A stretch of DNA of 47,980 nt from Bifidobacterium breve (GTDB lineage: Bacteria; Myxococcota_A; UBA796; SXON01): NCBI GenBank assembly GCA_943328795.2, contig CALQBK020000015.1:1-47980 (forward strand), written 5' to 3'. The notes under the pieces are model-generated. The model searched no databases. It was not told the origin of the DNA and saw only the letters and a program-made list of their open reading frames with translations. A program made the translations under genes and the position numbers. Shown piece after piece: positions 24,970-32,092 of the stretch (position 1 is its first letter; each line of letters starts with the position of its first letter).

Positions 24970-25580
24970 TGGGATTGCACCGTCACCACGTTGTTCCCTG
25001 CGTATGTGCCGGAGAGCACCGCACGTGTGGCGAGGTTGAGCACGGAGACCTTTCGGCCCGTATAGCCGTCCTGCAGTACCTGGCCGGGAGCGGTGACCGT
25101 CAGCGCGCCGGCGATCGCCTCGATCCGGACGCTCGCGCCTTTCTGGACGTCCGGCCACTTGTGGACGCGGGCTGTCGTGACGGGGTCGCCCGCGGCCAGG
25201 GCCACATTGGCCTGCCAGGAGGTCGACGCGTCGACCGGCGACTCGCCGTGCAGCGCAGAGCAGGGGACCCGGGACGTAGCGAGCGTCACGCGGTCTCCAG
25301 GGCGAGCTGCAGCACTCGCTACCGGAACGTTCTTCCAAACGGTCACCGGCGCCCGTAGAGCATAGCGATGCCCGCCTGCTGAGAGCACGACCGGGACGGC
25401 ACCACAAAGGCCCGTGCTCGCCGGCAGTCCCACGGTCCAGACGGCCTCCGCCGGCGCGTTGACCATCACGTCGAGCCCACCCACCTCTACGTCGTCCACC
25501 GGGACCGCCTCGTGCTCTGCGACGGCGTCGCGCACGGCATCCGCCGGCGTGAACGCGCACAACAGGGCCAGTCCGATCAT
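24966..25580 (-). CDS. flgA: FlgA, P-ring assembly chaperone
   Basis: A 204-residue periplasmic chaperone. It begins with a signal peptide (MIGLALLCAFTPADA). The C-terminal SAF/FlgA domain has ALAAGDPVTTARVHKWPDVQKGASVRIEAIAGALTVTAPGQVLQDGYTGRKVSVLNLATRAVLSGTYAGNNVV, the usual FlgA ending. It aids P-ring polymerisation by FlgI. It overlaps flgG and flgH by 4 bp on each side, in a coupled flgF-flgG-flgA-flgH run. Its length is near the usual 220 residues. Confidence 0.9.
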   Translation of the reverse strand: MIGLALLCAFTPADAVRDAVAEHEAVPVDDVEVGGLDVMVNAPAEAVWTVGLPASTGLCGAVPVVLSAGGHRYALRAPVTVWKNVPVASAAARPGDRVTLATSRVPCSALHGESPVDASTSWQANVALAAGDPVTTARVHKWPDVQKGASVRIEAIAGALTVTAPGQVLQDGYTGRKVSVLNLATRAVLSGTYAGNNVVTVQSQ

Positions 25581-26338
25581 CGGCGGAGCCCAACCGCGGT
25601 CTGCAGCATCTCGTCCGCTGCCTGGATGACCTTGCTGGATAGCTCGTACCCGCGCTGGGCCGTGATCATGTTGATCAGCTCCTCGGCCACATCCACATTA
25701 CTGCCCTCCGTGGCGTACTGGAGCACCTGCCCGGCGCCGTCCTGCCCCGGGGTCCCGCGCGACACCTCCCCGGCGCCCGGCGTGGCGCGGAACAGGTTGC
25801 CACCCACGGCCTCGAGCGCCTCGGGGTTTTGGAAGTGTGCAATCTCCAGCGTTCCGAGGGAGAGCCGCTCAACGACTCCGGCATTCACGACGTCCGCGGA
25901 GAGCGAGCCGTCGCTGCCCACCACCAGCGTGCCGCCGTCCGGCACCTGGATCCCCGGCGACACGAGGTCGCCCGACTGCGTGGTGAGGTTGCCATCGACG
26001 TCGGTGCGGAAGTGGCCGTCGCGTGTGTAGAGCGTCTCCCCGCCCGGCGTCTCGACGATGAAGAACCCCGGGCCATCGATGAGCATGTCCGCGTCGTTGC
26101 TGCTCGGCACGGTATCGCCATTGGCGAAGTTGCGAGTGAGCGAGGCGACGCGCACGCCGCTGCCGATCTGCATCGCGTCCGCGCCGGAGCCCGCGACGCG
26201 CTGGTAGACGAGGTCCTCGTAGCTCTCGCGGACCTTCTTGTACCCGGAGGTGCTCGCGTTCGCGATGTTGTTCGCGATGTTCTCGATCTTGAGCTGGTTC
26301 GCCGCCATGCCGGTGGCCGCCGTGTAGAGAGCGCGCAT
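25577..26338 (-). CDS. flgG: FlgG, distal rod protein
   Basis: A 253-residue distal rod subunit. The N-terminus MRALYTAATGMAANQLKIENIANNIANASTSGYKKVRESYEDLVYQ is diagnostic. The centre has GPGFFIVETPGGETLYTRDGHFRTDVDGNLTTQSGDLV. The C-terminus ends SNVDVAEELINMITAQRGYELSSKVIQAADEMLQTAVGLRR. It lies between flgF and flgA, three bases after flgF. The length is close to 260, as in E. coli. Confidence 0.96.
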   Translation of the reverse strand: MRALYTAATGMAANQLKIENIANNIANASTSGYKKVRESYEDLVYQRVAGSGADAMQIGSGVRVASLTRNFANGDTVPSSNDADMLIDGPGFFIVETPGGETLYTRDGHFRTDVDGNLTTQSGDLVSPGIQVPDGGTLVVGSDGSLSADVVNAGVVERLSLGTLEIAHFQNPEALEAVGGNLFRATPGAGEVSRGTPGQDGAGQVLQYATEGSNVDVAEELINMITAQRGYELSSKVIQAADEMLQTAVGLRR

Positions 26339-26341
26339 TTC

Positions 26342-26998
26342 CTACCCCTTGATCCGGTTGAGCCGGGCCTGCATTTCGTCGCTTGTTTGCATGACTTTTT
26401 CCTGCGCGTCGAAGAATCGCGACGCCTCGATGAGATCCACCATCGCCCGCATGGCATCCACGTTGCTGCCCTCGCGGGCCCCCTGCACCACCGTCATGTT
26501 CTCGGCGGGAGTGGCGGTCCCGGACCAGCGCCCGCCGCCCAGGGGCGTCGCGTCGGCCAACCGCACCAGCTGGAGTCGACCGATCTCGCCGGACAGCGAG
26601 CCGGTCACCATCCCCTCGGTCGAGACGGTCAGGTACTCCCCGGGATCAAGTTGAATGGGCCCGCCCTCCGTCATCACCGGCGTCCCGTCGGAGGTGACGA
26701 GCTGCCCCTCCGTGTCGAGGCGAAAGCCACCGTCCCGTGTCGCCGTGCCGTCTGCCAGGGCGAAGAAGCCATCCCCGCGCAGTGCCAGGTGCGTGGGGAC
26801 CCCGTCAGTCGCGAGCTCGCCGTCCGACCGGTTGAACGTCGTGCCCGCGGACTTGACCGACGTCACGTCGACGAGCTCGAAGTGCTGGCGCGCCTCACGG
26901 AACCCCTGCGTGTTCGCATTCGCCACGTTGTTGGCGATCATCTCGAGCTGTTTCCAGGCCGCTGATGCGCCGGTAAACGAGGTATAAAGGTCACGCAT
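26342..26998 (-). CDS. flgF: FlgF, proximal rod protein
   Basis: A 218-residue rod protein, shorter than FlgG but of the same family. It starts MRDLYTSFTGASAAWKQLEMIANNVANANTQGFREARQHFELVD, has the core GDGFFALADGTATRDGGFRLDTEGQLVTSDG and ends SNVDAMRAMVDLIEASRFFDAQEKVMQTSDEMQARLNRIKG. Its ATG at 26998 overlaps the end of fliA by 8 bp. A longer frame reaching back through fliA is not supported. Confidence 0.9.
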   Translation of the reverse strand: MRDLYTSFTGASAAWKQLEMIANNVANANTQGFREARQHFELVDVTSVKSAGTTFNRSDGELATDGVPTHLALRGDGFFALADGTATRDGGFRLDTEGQLVTSDGTPVMTEGGPIQLDPGEYLTVSTEGMVTGSLSGEIGRLQLVRLADATPLGGGRWSGTATPAENMTVVQGAREGSNVDAMRAMVDLIEASRFFDAQEKVMQTSDEMQARLNRIKG

Positions 26999-27815
26999 GG
27001 GGCTTCTCCACCGGATCGAGCAAGAGGACCTCCATGTCGTTTCCGTAGTCCGCATCGATGTCGACGTCGATGCCGATCGCCTTGCGCAGCTTGACCCGCG
27101 CGCTGGAGAGCACCTGGCAGACCCGGGAGGGCGTGACATCGAGGACCGCCCCGATTTCGGCCAAGGAGCAATCACGGGCGTAGTAGAGCAGCACGACCTG
27201 ACGCTCCCGAGTCGGCAGCGAGGTGATCGCTGCGCGCAACGCCGCACGGGCATCCTCGTCCATGAACCGCCTCGGGCCATCCGCCTCGGAGACACCGAGC
27301 CGCGGGTCCTCGGAGTGGACCGAACTCGATTCGCGCCTGACTGGTAGCGAGAGCGAGCGCATCCGCCAGTAGGTTTCGAGGTTGACGCCGAGGTGCGCCG
27401 CCATCTCCGCGTGGCACGGCTCCCGGCCAAGCGCCTCGCGGGTCACGCTGGTGGCCTTCGCAAGCTCCCGACTGACTTGGCTCTGCCGGCGCGTGATTCC
27501 AGATCCGCGCCGCTCGGCGTCGAGCATGGCGCCGAGGATCCGATACGAGGCGTAGCTCGAGAAGTCGACGTTCAGGCTTGGTTCGAACCGGTCGAACGCT
27601 TCCAGGAGCCCCACGACTCCATACCCCACGAGGTCCTCGACCGGGACGTCGCCGCCGCCCGGTGCCCTGTCCGACACCCGCCGTGCGAGCAACAGGATGC
27701 GCCGGGAGAACCGCTCACACGCTTCACCCCGGGTCAAGCCCTCCACGATGCGCTCGCCTTCACAGCGATTGTAGCCACGGGGAATCACGCTCAGTTGAAT
27801 CTCAAGCACATGCAT
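26991..27815 (-). CDS. fliA: FliA, flagellar sigma-28 factor
   Basis: A sigma-70-family factor of the FliA type, about 274 residues. Region 2 is seen in VEDLVGYGVVGLLEAFDRFEPSLNVDFSSYASYRILGAMLDAERRG. Region 3 follows (ITRRQSQVSRELAKATSVTREALG). Region 4 contains LPTRERQVVLLYYARDCSLAEIGAVLDVTPSRVCQVLSSARVKLRKAI with its helix-turn-helix. A short acidic tail follows. The ATG at 27815 lies inside the -10 box of the promoter at 27812-27838, so if that promoter alone drives the gene, translation should begin downstream, for example at the GTG at 27788. The gene leads the fliA-flgF-flgG-flgA-flgH-motA-motB unit and is divergent from fliL. It should read all the sigma-28-like sites found here, including its own. 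Confidence 0.9.
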   Translation of the reverse strand: MHVLEIQLSVIPRGYNRCEGERIVEGLTRGEACERFSRRILLLARRVSDRAPGGGDVPVEDLVGYGVVGLLEAFDRFEPSLNVDFSSYASYRILGAMLDAERRGSGITRRQSQVSRELAKATSVTREALGREPCHAEMAAHLGVNLETYWRMRSLSLPVRRESSSVHSEDPRLGVSEADGPRRFMDEDARAALRAAITSLPTRERQVVLLYYARDCSLAEIGAVLDVTPSRVCQVLSSARVKLRKAIGIDVDIDADYGNDMEVLLLDPVEKPHA

Positions 27816-27838
27816 CGGTCGTGTCGGTTCGTTCTTGA
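27812..27838 (-). promoter_or_regulatory. Sigma-28-like promoter of fliA (autoregulatory)
   Basis: On the minus strand: TCAAGAAC, 11 bases, ACCGATGC. The ATG of the longest credible fliA frame is part of the -10 box. It implies that FliA activates its own operon. Confidence 0.6.
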
Positions 27839-27860
27839 GCTTGCCTGCAAAAGACTTCCG

Positions 27861-27956
27861 TCCCCGCCCGGACCGGGCCTCGGCTGCCCCGAAGCGGCGC
27901 GCGGCGAGTCCCCGCCCGGACCGGGCCTCGGCTGCCCCGAAGCGGCGCGCGGCGAG
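27861..27956. repeat. Perfect 48-bp tandem duplication in the fliA-fliL intergenic region
   Basis: Copy 1 is 27861-27908 and copy 2 is 27909-27956, identical at all 48 positions. Each unit contains an inverted GGCCCGGTCCGGGC-like palindrome at its start and a GGCGCGCGGCGAG end. It lies between the divergent fliA and fliL promoters. An open plus-strand frame through it would extend FliL, but the fliL promoter lies downstream of it, so it is probably non-coding. Confidence 0.9.
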
Positions 27957-27989
27957 GGCGGGAACCGGCACCTCGGTGCTCACCTTCGC

Positions 27990-28016
27990 TAAAGAACTGT
28001 TCGGGGCGACCGATAG
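27990..28016 (+). promoter_or_regulatory. Sigma-28-like promoter of fliL
   Basis: TAAAGAAC, 11 bases, ACCGATAG. This -35 is nearest to the enteric TAAAGTTT form. The fliL ATG is 86 bases past the -10 end. Confidence 0.78.
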
Positions 28017-28075
28017 GAGCGCAACGGCCTTGACAGCTTCCCGGAGTTCGCGTGCAGTCTTCAGCCCTCGTCGCC

Positions 28076-28105
28076 ATGTCACCCCGCCCGGCCGTCTCCA
28101 CATGA
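28076..28105 (+). other. Possible 9-codon upstream ORF coupled to fliL
   Basis: ATG at 28076 opens a nine-codon frame (MSPRPAVST) whose TGA (28103-28105) overlaps the fliL ATG at 28102 in an ATGA arrangement. It lies in the predicted leader. No ribosome site is evident, so it may be chance. Confidence 0.3.
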
Positions 28106-28704
28106 GTCCAACCGCCCCCCAGTCCGCTGGTGCCAAGTTCGACGACCAGTCCGCGACGAATCCCCGCCTGCCGGCGAAGCCAGCGCGGGCGGGCCTCTTT
28201 GGTCGCGCGACGATCATCCCGCTGGTGCTGCTCCTCGTGGGGGTGGGGGCGGGCTTCTCGGGCGCGATCTTCTCCGGCAAGACGACCACGAATGCCACCA
28301 CCGAGGAAGGTTCCGAGGAGGCCGCCAGCCCGATCGCCACCGACGGCGCCGCGCCCCCGAGTATCGGCGGCACAGCTTCGCCCGTGACCACGACCGCAGG
28401 CCCGGGCACGGCCGTTACCAACCTCGGCGCATTCACTGTGAACCTCCGGGGCGGCGCGGGCGGGCGCGTGCTCCGACTCGAAGTGCAGATCGAGACCCCC
28501 TTGGCCGACGCTGCCGGGGTCACCGCGCGGTCCGCGCCGCTGCGGGACTCGATCATCACGGCGGTCAGCGACTACACCTGGTCCGAGCTCGAGGGTGCCG
28601 AGGGCAAGACCCGGCTCCGCGACGAGCTCATCACCCGCGTGAACGGGGTGCTCGCACCGTCCACGATCGGCCGGCTCTATTTCACCCAGTTCGTGATTCA
28701 GTGA
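28102..28704 (+). CDS. fliL: FliL, basal-body-associated stator-supporting protein
   Basis: A 200-residue single-pass inner-membrane protein. A cytoplasmic start of about 35 residues precedes the membrane helix TIIPLVLLLVGVGAGFSGAIF (about 37-57), then a Thr/Ala/Gly-rich linker. The FliL domain follows, with TNLGAFTVNLRGGAGGRVLRLEVQIET, VTARSAPLRDSIITAVSDYTWSELEGAEGKTRLRDELITRVNGVL and IGRLYFTQFVIQ, the conserved end. FliL surrounds or supports the stator. The ATG at 28102 is chosen because a sigma-28-like promoter lies downstream of any earlier start in the frame. Confidence 0.9.
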   Translation: MSPTAPQSAGAKFDDQSATNPRLPAKPARAGLFGRATIIPLVLLLVGVGAGFSGAIFSGKTTTNATTEEGSEEAASPIATDGAAPPSIGGTASPVTTTAGPGTAVTNLGAFTVNLRGGAGGRVLRLEVQIETPLADAAGVTARSAPLRDSIITAVSDYTWSELEGAEGKTRLRDELITRVNGVLAPSTIGRLYFTQFVIQ

Positions 28705-29585
28705 GCCTCCAGGCGCCGCCCCGCTCGCCTCCGGACGAGGGCTTCGCCGTCGTCCCCCTCCTGCACGAGGTGTTCGGCGGCGTCGCGCGGCGTCTCCGTG
28801 CCCAGCTGACGACGCGCACGGGCGTCGACTCACCGACCTGCGTGGCGATGGTGACCGTCTCCACCCTCGAGGCGCTCTGTAGTGACTCCGAGTACGAAGA
28901 CGCAGCGCTCTGGTGCTCGAACACCGTCGTGGGGACTCCGGACCCCGCCTACGTCGTATTCGAGCGCCGCCTCCTCGGCCGGCTGATGGGTCGGCTGTTC
29001 GGAGAGGGGGATGTCGAGGCCTTCGAGCCTCGCGCCAACGCGGTCACCGAGGTCGAACAGGTGATCGGCGCACGGATGTGTCGAGAACTGACGGAGGCCA
29101 TCTGCTCCTGCTGGGGTGGTGCCGAGCCTCTCGTGATCCGTCCGGGCGCGGTTGCGCGGTCCCGGCGGGTCTGCGCCGACGTGGACCCCGTGACCCCCTA
29201 CGCGATCATCGCGCTGGAGCTGAGCGGTGAAACGCCTCACGGCCGCCTGTTCGTAGCGCTCCCGCTGGGCGTGACGGCGACGCTGGCACCGCGGCGCCCG
29301 CCGCCAAAGCCACCGCTCGCCCGGCGGATTCCGCGGTTCGAGCGGGTGCTCGACGTGCAGGTGGAGGTCGTGATCGAGCTTGCGCGGCTCGAGATGCCGC
29401 TGCGGCGGCTTCATGGCCTGCGCGCGGGAGACGAGCTGCCGCTGGGCGCCTTGGGCGAGGCCTGCGCGTGCTTCGCTGAGCGGCAGGTCTTCCTCGGCGA
29501 GCCGGGAACCAGCGGCGGGCTCCGATCCTTCCGGGTCAAGCGCCGCGTAGATTCACCCTCAAGTCCCGGCGAGGGCGACCGATAG
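28701..29585 (+). CDS. fliM: FliM-like C-ring switch protein lacking the CheY-binding N-terminus
   Basis: A 294-residue switch protein, shorter than typical FliM (about 330). The GTG at 28701 overlaps the fliL stop. The middle CheC-like domain is recognisable (LLGRLMGRLFGEGDVEAF, then TEVEQVIGARMCRELTEAICSCW). The C-terminal SpoA domain is clear (FERVLDVQVEVVIELARLEMPLRRLHGLRAGDELPLG). Two expected elements are missing: the N-terminal LSQ-EIDALL helix that binds phosphorylated CheY, and an intact GGxG motif, which here reads GEGD. The order fliL-fliM-fliN supports the identity. Rotational switching may be absent or work through another contact. A sigma-28-like promoter for fliN lies in its 3' end. 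Confidence 0.82.
   Translation: MSLQAPPRSPPDEGFAVVPLLHEVFGGVARRLRAQLTTRTGVDSPTCVAMVTVSTLEALCSDSEYEDAALWCSNTVVGTPDPAYVVFERRLLGRLMGRLFGEGDVEAFEPRANAVTEVEQVIGARMCRELTEAICSCWGGAEPLVIRPGAVARSRRVCADVDPVTPYAIIALELSGETPHGRLFVALPLGVTATLAPRRPPPKPPLARRIPRFERVLDVQVEVVIELARLEMPLRRLHGLRAGDELPLGALGEACACFAERQVFLGEPGTSGGLRSFRVKRRVDSPSSPGEGDR
29559..29585 (+). promoter_or_regulatory. Sigma-28-like promoter of fliN-fliO-fliP-fliQ-fliR-flhB
   Basis: TCAAGTCC, 11 bases, ACCGATAG, entirely inside the last codons and stop of fliM. Both boxes are identical to those of flgB. The fliN ATG is 26 bases past the -10 end with a GGAG ribosome site between. Confidence 0.75.
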
Positions 29586-29610
29586 CCGGATCCGTCAACG
29601 GAGATGTTTC

Positions 29611-29877
29611 ATGTCGCTCGCGAGAGGCCTTGGGTTTCTTCAGGATTTTCCTGTGGAGGTGGTCGTCGTGCTCGGGCGAGCGAAGATGACCATCCGGGAG
29701 CTCGCCTCGCTCACCGCAGAGGACGTCGTGGAGCTCGACCGTGCGGCAGGCGACCCCGTTGAGCTGGTCGTCGGCGGAAAGGTGATCGCGCGGGGCGAGA
29801 TGATCGTGGTCAAGGACCGCGTGGCGCTCAAGATCCTCGAGGTCGACGGCGAGCCCCTCGAGCGACCGACGGGATGA
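29611..29877 (+). CDS. fliN: FliN, C-ring switch protein
   Basis: An 88-residue protein that is essentially one SpoA/FliN domain: FLQDFPVEVVVVLGRAKMTIRELASLTAEDVVELDRAAGDPVELVVGGKVIARGEMIVVKDRVALKILEV. FliN forms the lower C ring with FliM and docks the FliH-FliI export ATPase. An N-terminal extension found in many FliN proteins is missing. It has its own sigma-28-like promoter inside fliM, and the stop overlaps fliO. Confidence 0.93.
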   Translation: MSLARGLGFLQDFPVEVVVVLGRAKMTIRELASLTAEDVVELDRAAGDPVELVVGGKVIARGEMIVVKDRVALKILEVDGEPLERPTG

Positions 29878-30341
29878 TCGCACTCCTCCTCCTCGCGTCG
29901 CTCGGCCGGGCCGAGGGGCCGAGCACGGAGCCGAGCACGTACTCGCGATTGTTCGGGGACGAGCCCGGCGGGGTCACCGCCGTTCAGTCGGAGGCCCCCT
30001 CGTCGTCGCCGTGGCGCACGATCGGGCCCGCAGCGCTCGGCGTGGTGGGCATCTTCTGCCTCTGGCGCCTGCGCGCGACCACCCCCCGAATCGCGGCCGG
30101 GAAGCCGCTCGAGGTGATCTGCCGCCAGCCGCTCGGTGACCGCAACGCGCTCGTGCTGCTCGAAGTGATCGACGCGGACGGCGAGCGCCGGAGGCTCCTC
30201 GTCGGGACCGGCGCCGGGGCGCCTTGCCTCGTCGCGGACCTCGGGCAGGCACCAGGGCCGAGCGTCGCCGAAGAGGTGCTCGCCGAGCGACGCAGCGAGT
30301 CCTACGCAAGCCACGCGGCGCGGCGCGGAGGGTCCACGTGA
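29874..30341 (+). CDS. fliO: FliO, export-gate assembly protein
   Basis: A 155-residue protein with an N-terminal signal-like segment (IALLLLASLGRAEG) and one membrane helix (IGPAALGVVGIFCLWRLRA). The FliO domain follows, with PLEVICRQPLGDRNALVLLEVIDADGERRRLLVGTGAGAPCLVADLG. FliO is a scaffold for FliP ring formation. Its stop overlaps the fliP GTG start (GTGA). The position between fliN and fliP is conserved in many bacteria. Confidence 0.85.
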   Translation: MIALLLLASLGRAEGPSTEPSTYSRLFGDEPGGVTAVQSEAPSSSPWRTIGPAALGVVGIFCLWRLRATTPRIAAGKPLEVICRQPLGDRNALVLLEVIDADGERRRLLVGTGAGAPCLVADLGQAPGPSVAEEVLAERRSESYASHAARRGGST

Positions 30342-31069
30342 CGCTCTGGCTATTCGCCAGCGCCCACGCGGCGCCCATTGGGGACCTCGCTGGCCCCGTC
30401 AGCACGTTGCTGAACCAGACCGTCGGGGAGGGGCCCGTGCCCACGAGCACCGCCGTGCGGATGCTCCTTTTCTTGACCGGCCTCAGCTTCCTCCCGGCGA
30501 TGATCCTGGTGATGACGCCATTCATCCGCTTCGTCATGGTATTTTCGCTGATGCGGCAGGCGCTTGGCCTGAACCAGAGCCCCCCGAACCAGGTGATTGT
30601 CGGGCTCTCGCTGTTCCTCACGCTGCTCGTGATGCAGCCGGTGTTCGAAGCCTCGTGGACCAAGGGGCTCGCCCCGTTCTTGGATGGCACAGCAGAGCCC
30701 GCCGAGGCCCTCGACGCCACCATCGCCCCCCTTCGCACCTTCATGCTGGCGAACACGCGCCGCGACGACATGGCGACGGTGCTCGAATCCGCCCGGATAC
30801 CCCGACCTCCAACGTTGGACGCGGTCCCGACCGCCGCGGTAGCGAGCGCGTTCATCCTCTCGGAGCTCAAGACCTCCCTGATCATCGGCATCTACACGCT
30901 GGTGCCCTTCCTGGTGATCGACCTCGTCGTCAGCAGCATCCTGCTGGGCATGGGGATGATGATGCTGCCGCCGGTCGTGGTCTCCCTCCCGTTCAAGCTG
31001 ATGGTCTTCGTGCTGATGGACGGCTGGGGCCTGCTCGTCCGCGACGTCGTCTCGGGCATCTCCCGATGA
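30338..31069 (+). CDS. fliP: FliP, flagellar export-gate protein
   Basis: A 243-residue inner-membrane protein of the export gate. It starts with a cleavable signal (LWLFASAHAA), then has MLLFLTGLSFLPAMILVMTPFIRFVMVFSLMRQALGLNQSPPNQVIVGLSLFLTLLVMQPVF, the hallmark FliP block. AFILSELKTSLIIGIYTLVPFLVIDLVVSSILLGMGMMMLPPVVVSLPFKLMVFVLMDGWGLL forms the last helices. Five FliP subunits form the core of the FliP-FliQ-FliR gate. The GTG at 30338 overlaps fliO, and the stop overlaps fliQ. Confidence 0.96.
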   Translation: MTLWLFASAHAAPIGDLAGPVSTLLNQTVGEGPVPTSTAVRMLLFLTGLSFLPAMILVMTPFIRFVMVFSLMRQALGLNQSPPNQVIVGLSLFLTLLVMQPVFEASWTKGLAPFLDGTAEPAEALDATIAPLRTFMLANTRRDDMATVLESARIPRPPTLDAVPTAAVASAFILSELKTSLIIGIYTLVPFLVIDLVVSSILLGMGMMMLPPVVVSLPFKLMVFVLMDGWGLLVRDVVSGISR

Positions 31070-31335
31070 GCTTTGCAGAGGCGGCGAGGGTCGGACGCGA
31101 GGCACTGTGGATGGTGCTCCTGCTCGCCGGACCAGCGCTGTTCGTCACGCTCATCGTCGGCACCCTGGTGTCGGTGTTCCAGGCGGTCACCCAGGTGCAC
31201 GAGATGACGCTGACCTTCCTGCCCAAGCTGTTCGCGATTGCGCTGCTGCTGGCGGTCTCCGCCGGGTGGATGGCCGAGATCGCGACGACCTACGGAGCCA
31301 GCTGCTTTGGGCGCATCCCGACGGTCGGCCGGTGA
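31066..31335 (+). CDS. fliQ: FliQ, flagellar export-gate protein
   Basis: An 89-residue protein with two membrane helices: REALWMVLLLAGPALFVTLIVGTLVSVFQAVTQVHEMTLTFLPKLFAIALLLAVSAGWM. The GLxxxxxQxxTQxxExTLTFxPK pattern between helices is the family hallmark. It packs around the FliP-FliR gate. It overlaps fliP (ATGA) and fliR (GTGA), so the three genes are translationally coupled. Confidence 0.95.
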   Translation: MSFAEAARVGREALWMVLLLAGPALFVTLIVGTLVSVFQAVTQVHEMTLTFLPKLFAIALLLAVSAGWMAEIATTYGASCFGRIPTVGR

Positions 31336-32090
31336 TCCCCGTCGTGACAGGCGGCGTGCTCGTCTATGCCCGGCTCGCAGGCCTGCTCATGACCTTACCG
31401 GGCGTCTCGGTCCGGGCTGTGCCGTCCTACGCCCGGCTGTTCGTCGCCGTGCCGCTCACGCTGCTCATGCTACCGGGCGTGGGCACCACGGAGGTGCCGA
31501 GCGCGCTCTCCGTGCTCTTCAGCCAGCTGGCATCGGAGGCGCTGTTCGGAGTGGCGATGGGGCTGTGCGTGACCCTGGTGTTCGGCGCCCTGGCGACCGC
31601 GGCTGAGGTGATCTCCACCCAGAGCGGCCTGCACATCGCCGCGATGCTTGACCCGCTGACCATGACCCAGCCGGGCGCAGCGGGGGTGCTCGTGACCTGG
31701 CTCGGTACGGGGGTGTTCCTCGGGGAGAACCTGCACCTGCGCTGCATCCGCGCGCTCGGGGACTCACTGCACCAAGTGCCGCCGGGGCACGCCTCCGCGG
31801 CGTTCATGGCGGCGAACCAACTGATCCCGCTGGCCGGGGTCGCGATCACCACGGGTATCCAACTCGCCGGCCCGATCACGGCCTTCGTGTTCTGCGTGAA
31901 CCTCGGGCTCTCGTTGCTGGGGCGAATGGCGCCGGGCCTGCAGATCTTCTTCGCGATCGGCCCAACCATCACCGTGGCCGCCTCCTTCGGGCTGATGGCG
32001 ATCTCCCTCCCCGCGATCCTCGAGACCTGGTACGACACGCTGCCGCGCGCCTTCGTGGCGATCGCCGACCTCCTCGGGCCGCCCCGTTAG
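31332..32090 (+). CDS. fliR: FliR, flagellar export-gate protein
   Basis: A 252-residue multi-pass inner-membrane protein. It begins IPVVTGGVLVYARLAGLLMTLPGVSVRAVPSYARLFVAVPLTLLMLP, followed by LASEALFGVAMGLCVTLVFGALATAAEVISTQSGL with the conserved polar membrane residues, and NLGLSLLGRMAPGLQIFFAIGPTITVAASFGLMAISLPAI near the end. It plugs and completes the FliP-FliQ export gate. The GTG at 31332 overlaps the fliQ stop. Confidence 0.95.
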   Translation: MIPVVTGGVLVYARLAGLLMTLPGVSVRAVPSYARLFVAVPLTLLMLPGVGTTEVPSALSVLFSQLASEALFGVAMGLCVTLVFGALATAAEVISTQSGLHIAAMLDPLTMTQPGAAGVLVTWLGTGVFLGENLHLRCIRALGDSLHQVPPGHASAAFMAANQLIPLAGVAITTGIQLAGPITAFVFCVNLGLSLLGRMAPGLQIFFAIGPTITVAASFGLMAISLPAILETWYDTLPRAFVAIADLLGPPR

Positions 32091-32092
32091 CC

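Noticed and set aside
12100-27800. Sigma-54 promoters (TGGCAC-N5-TTGC)
   Set aside because: None with both conserved dinucleotides at the right spacing was seen in the intergenic gaps I read.
27835-28101. N-terminal extension of FliL through the 48-bp duplication
   Set aside because: The fliL promoter lies within it and the extension is Arg/Ala-rich without FliL similarity; the ATG at 28102 gives the normal FliL layout.
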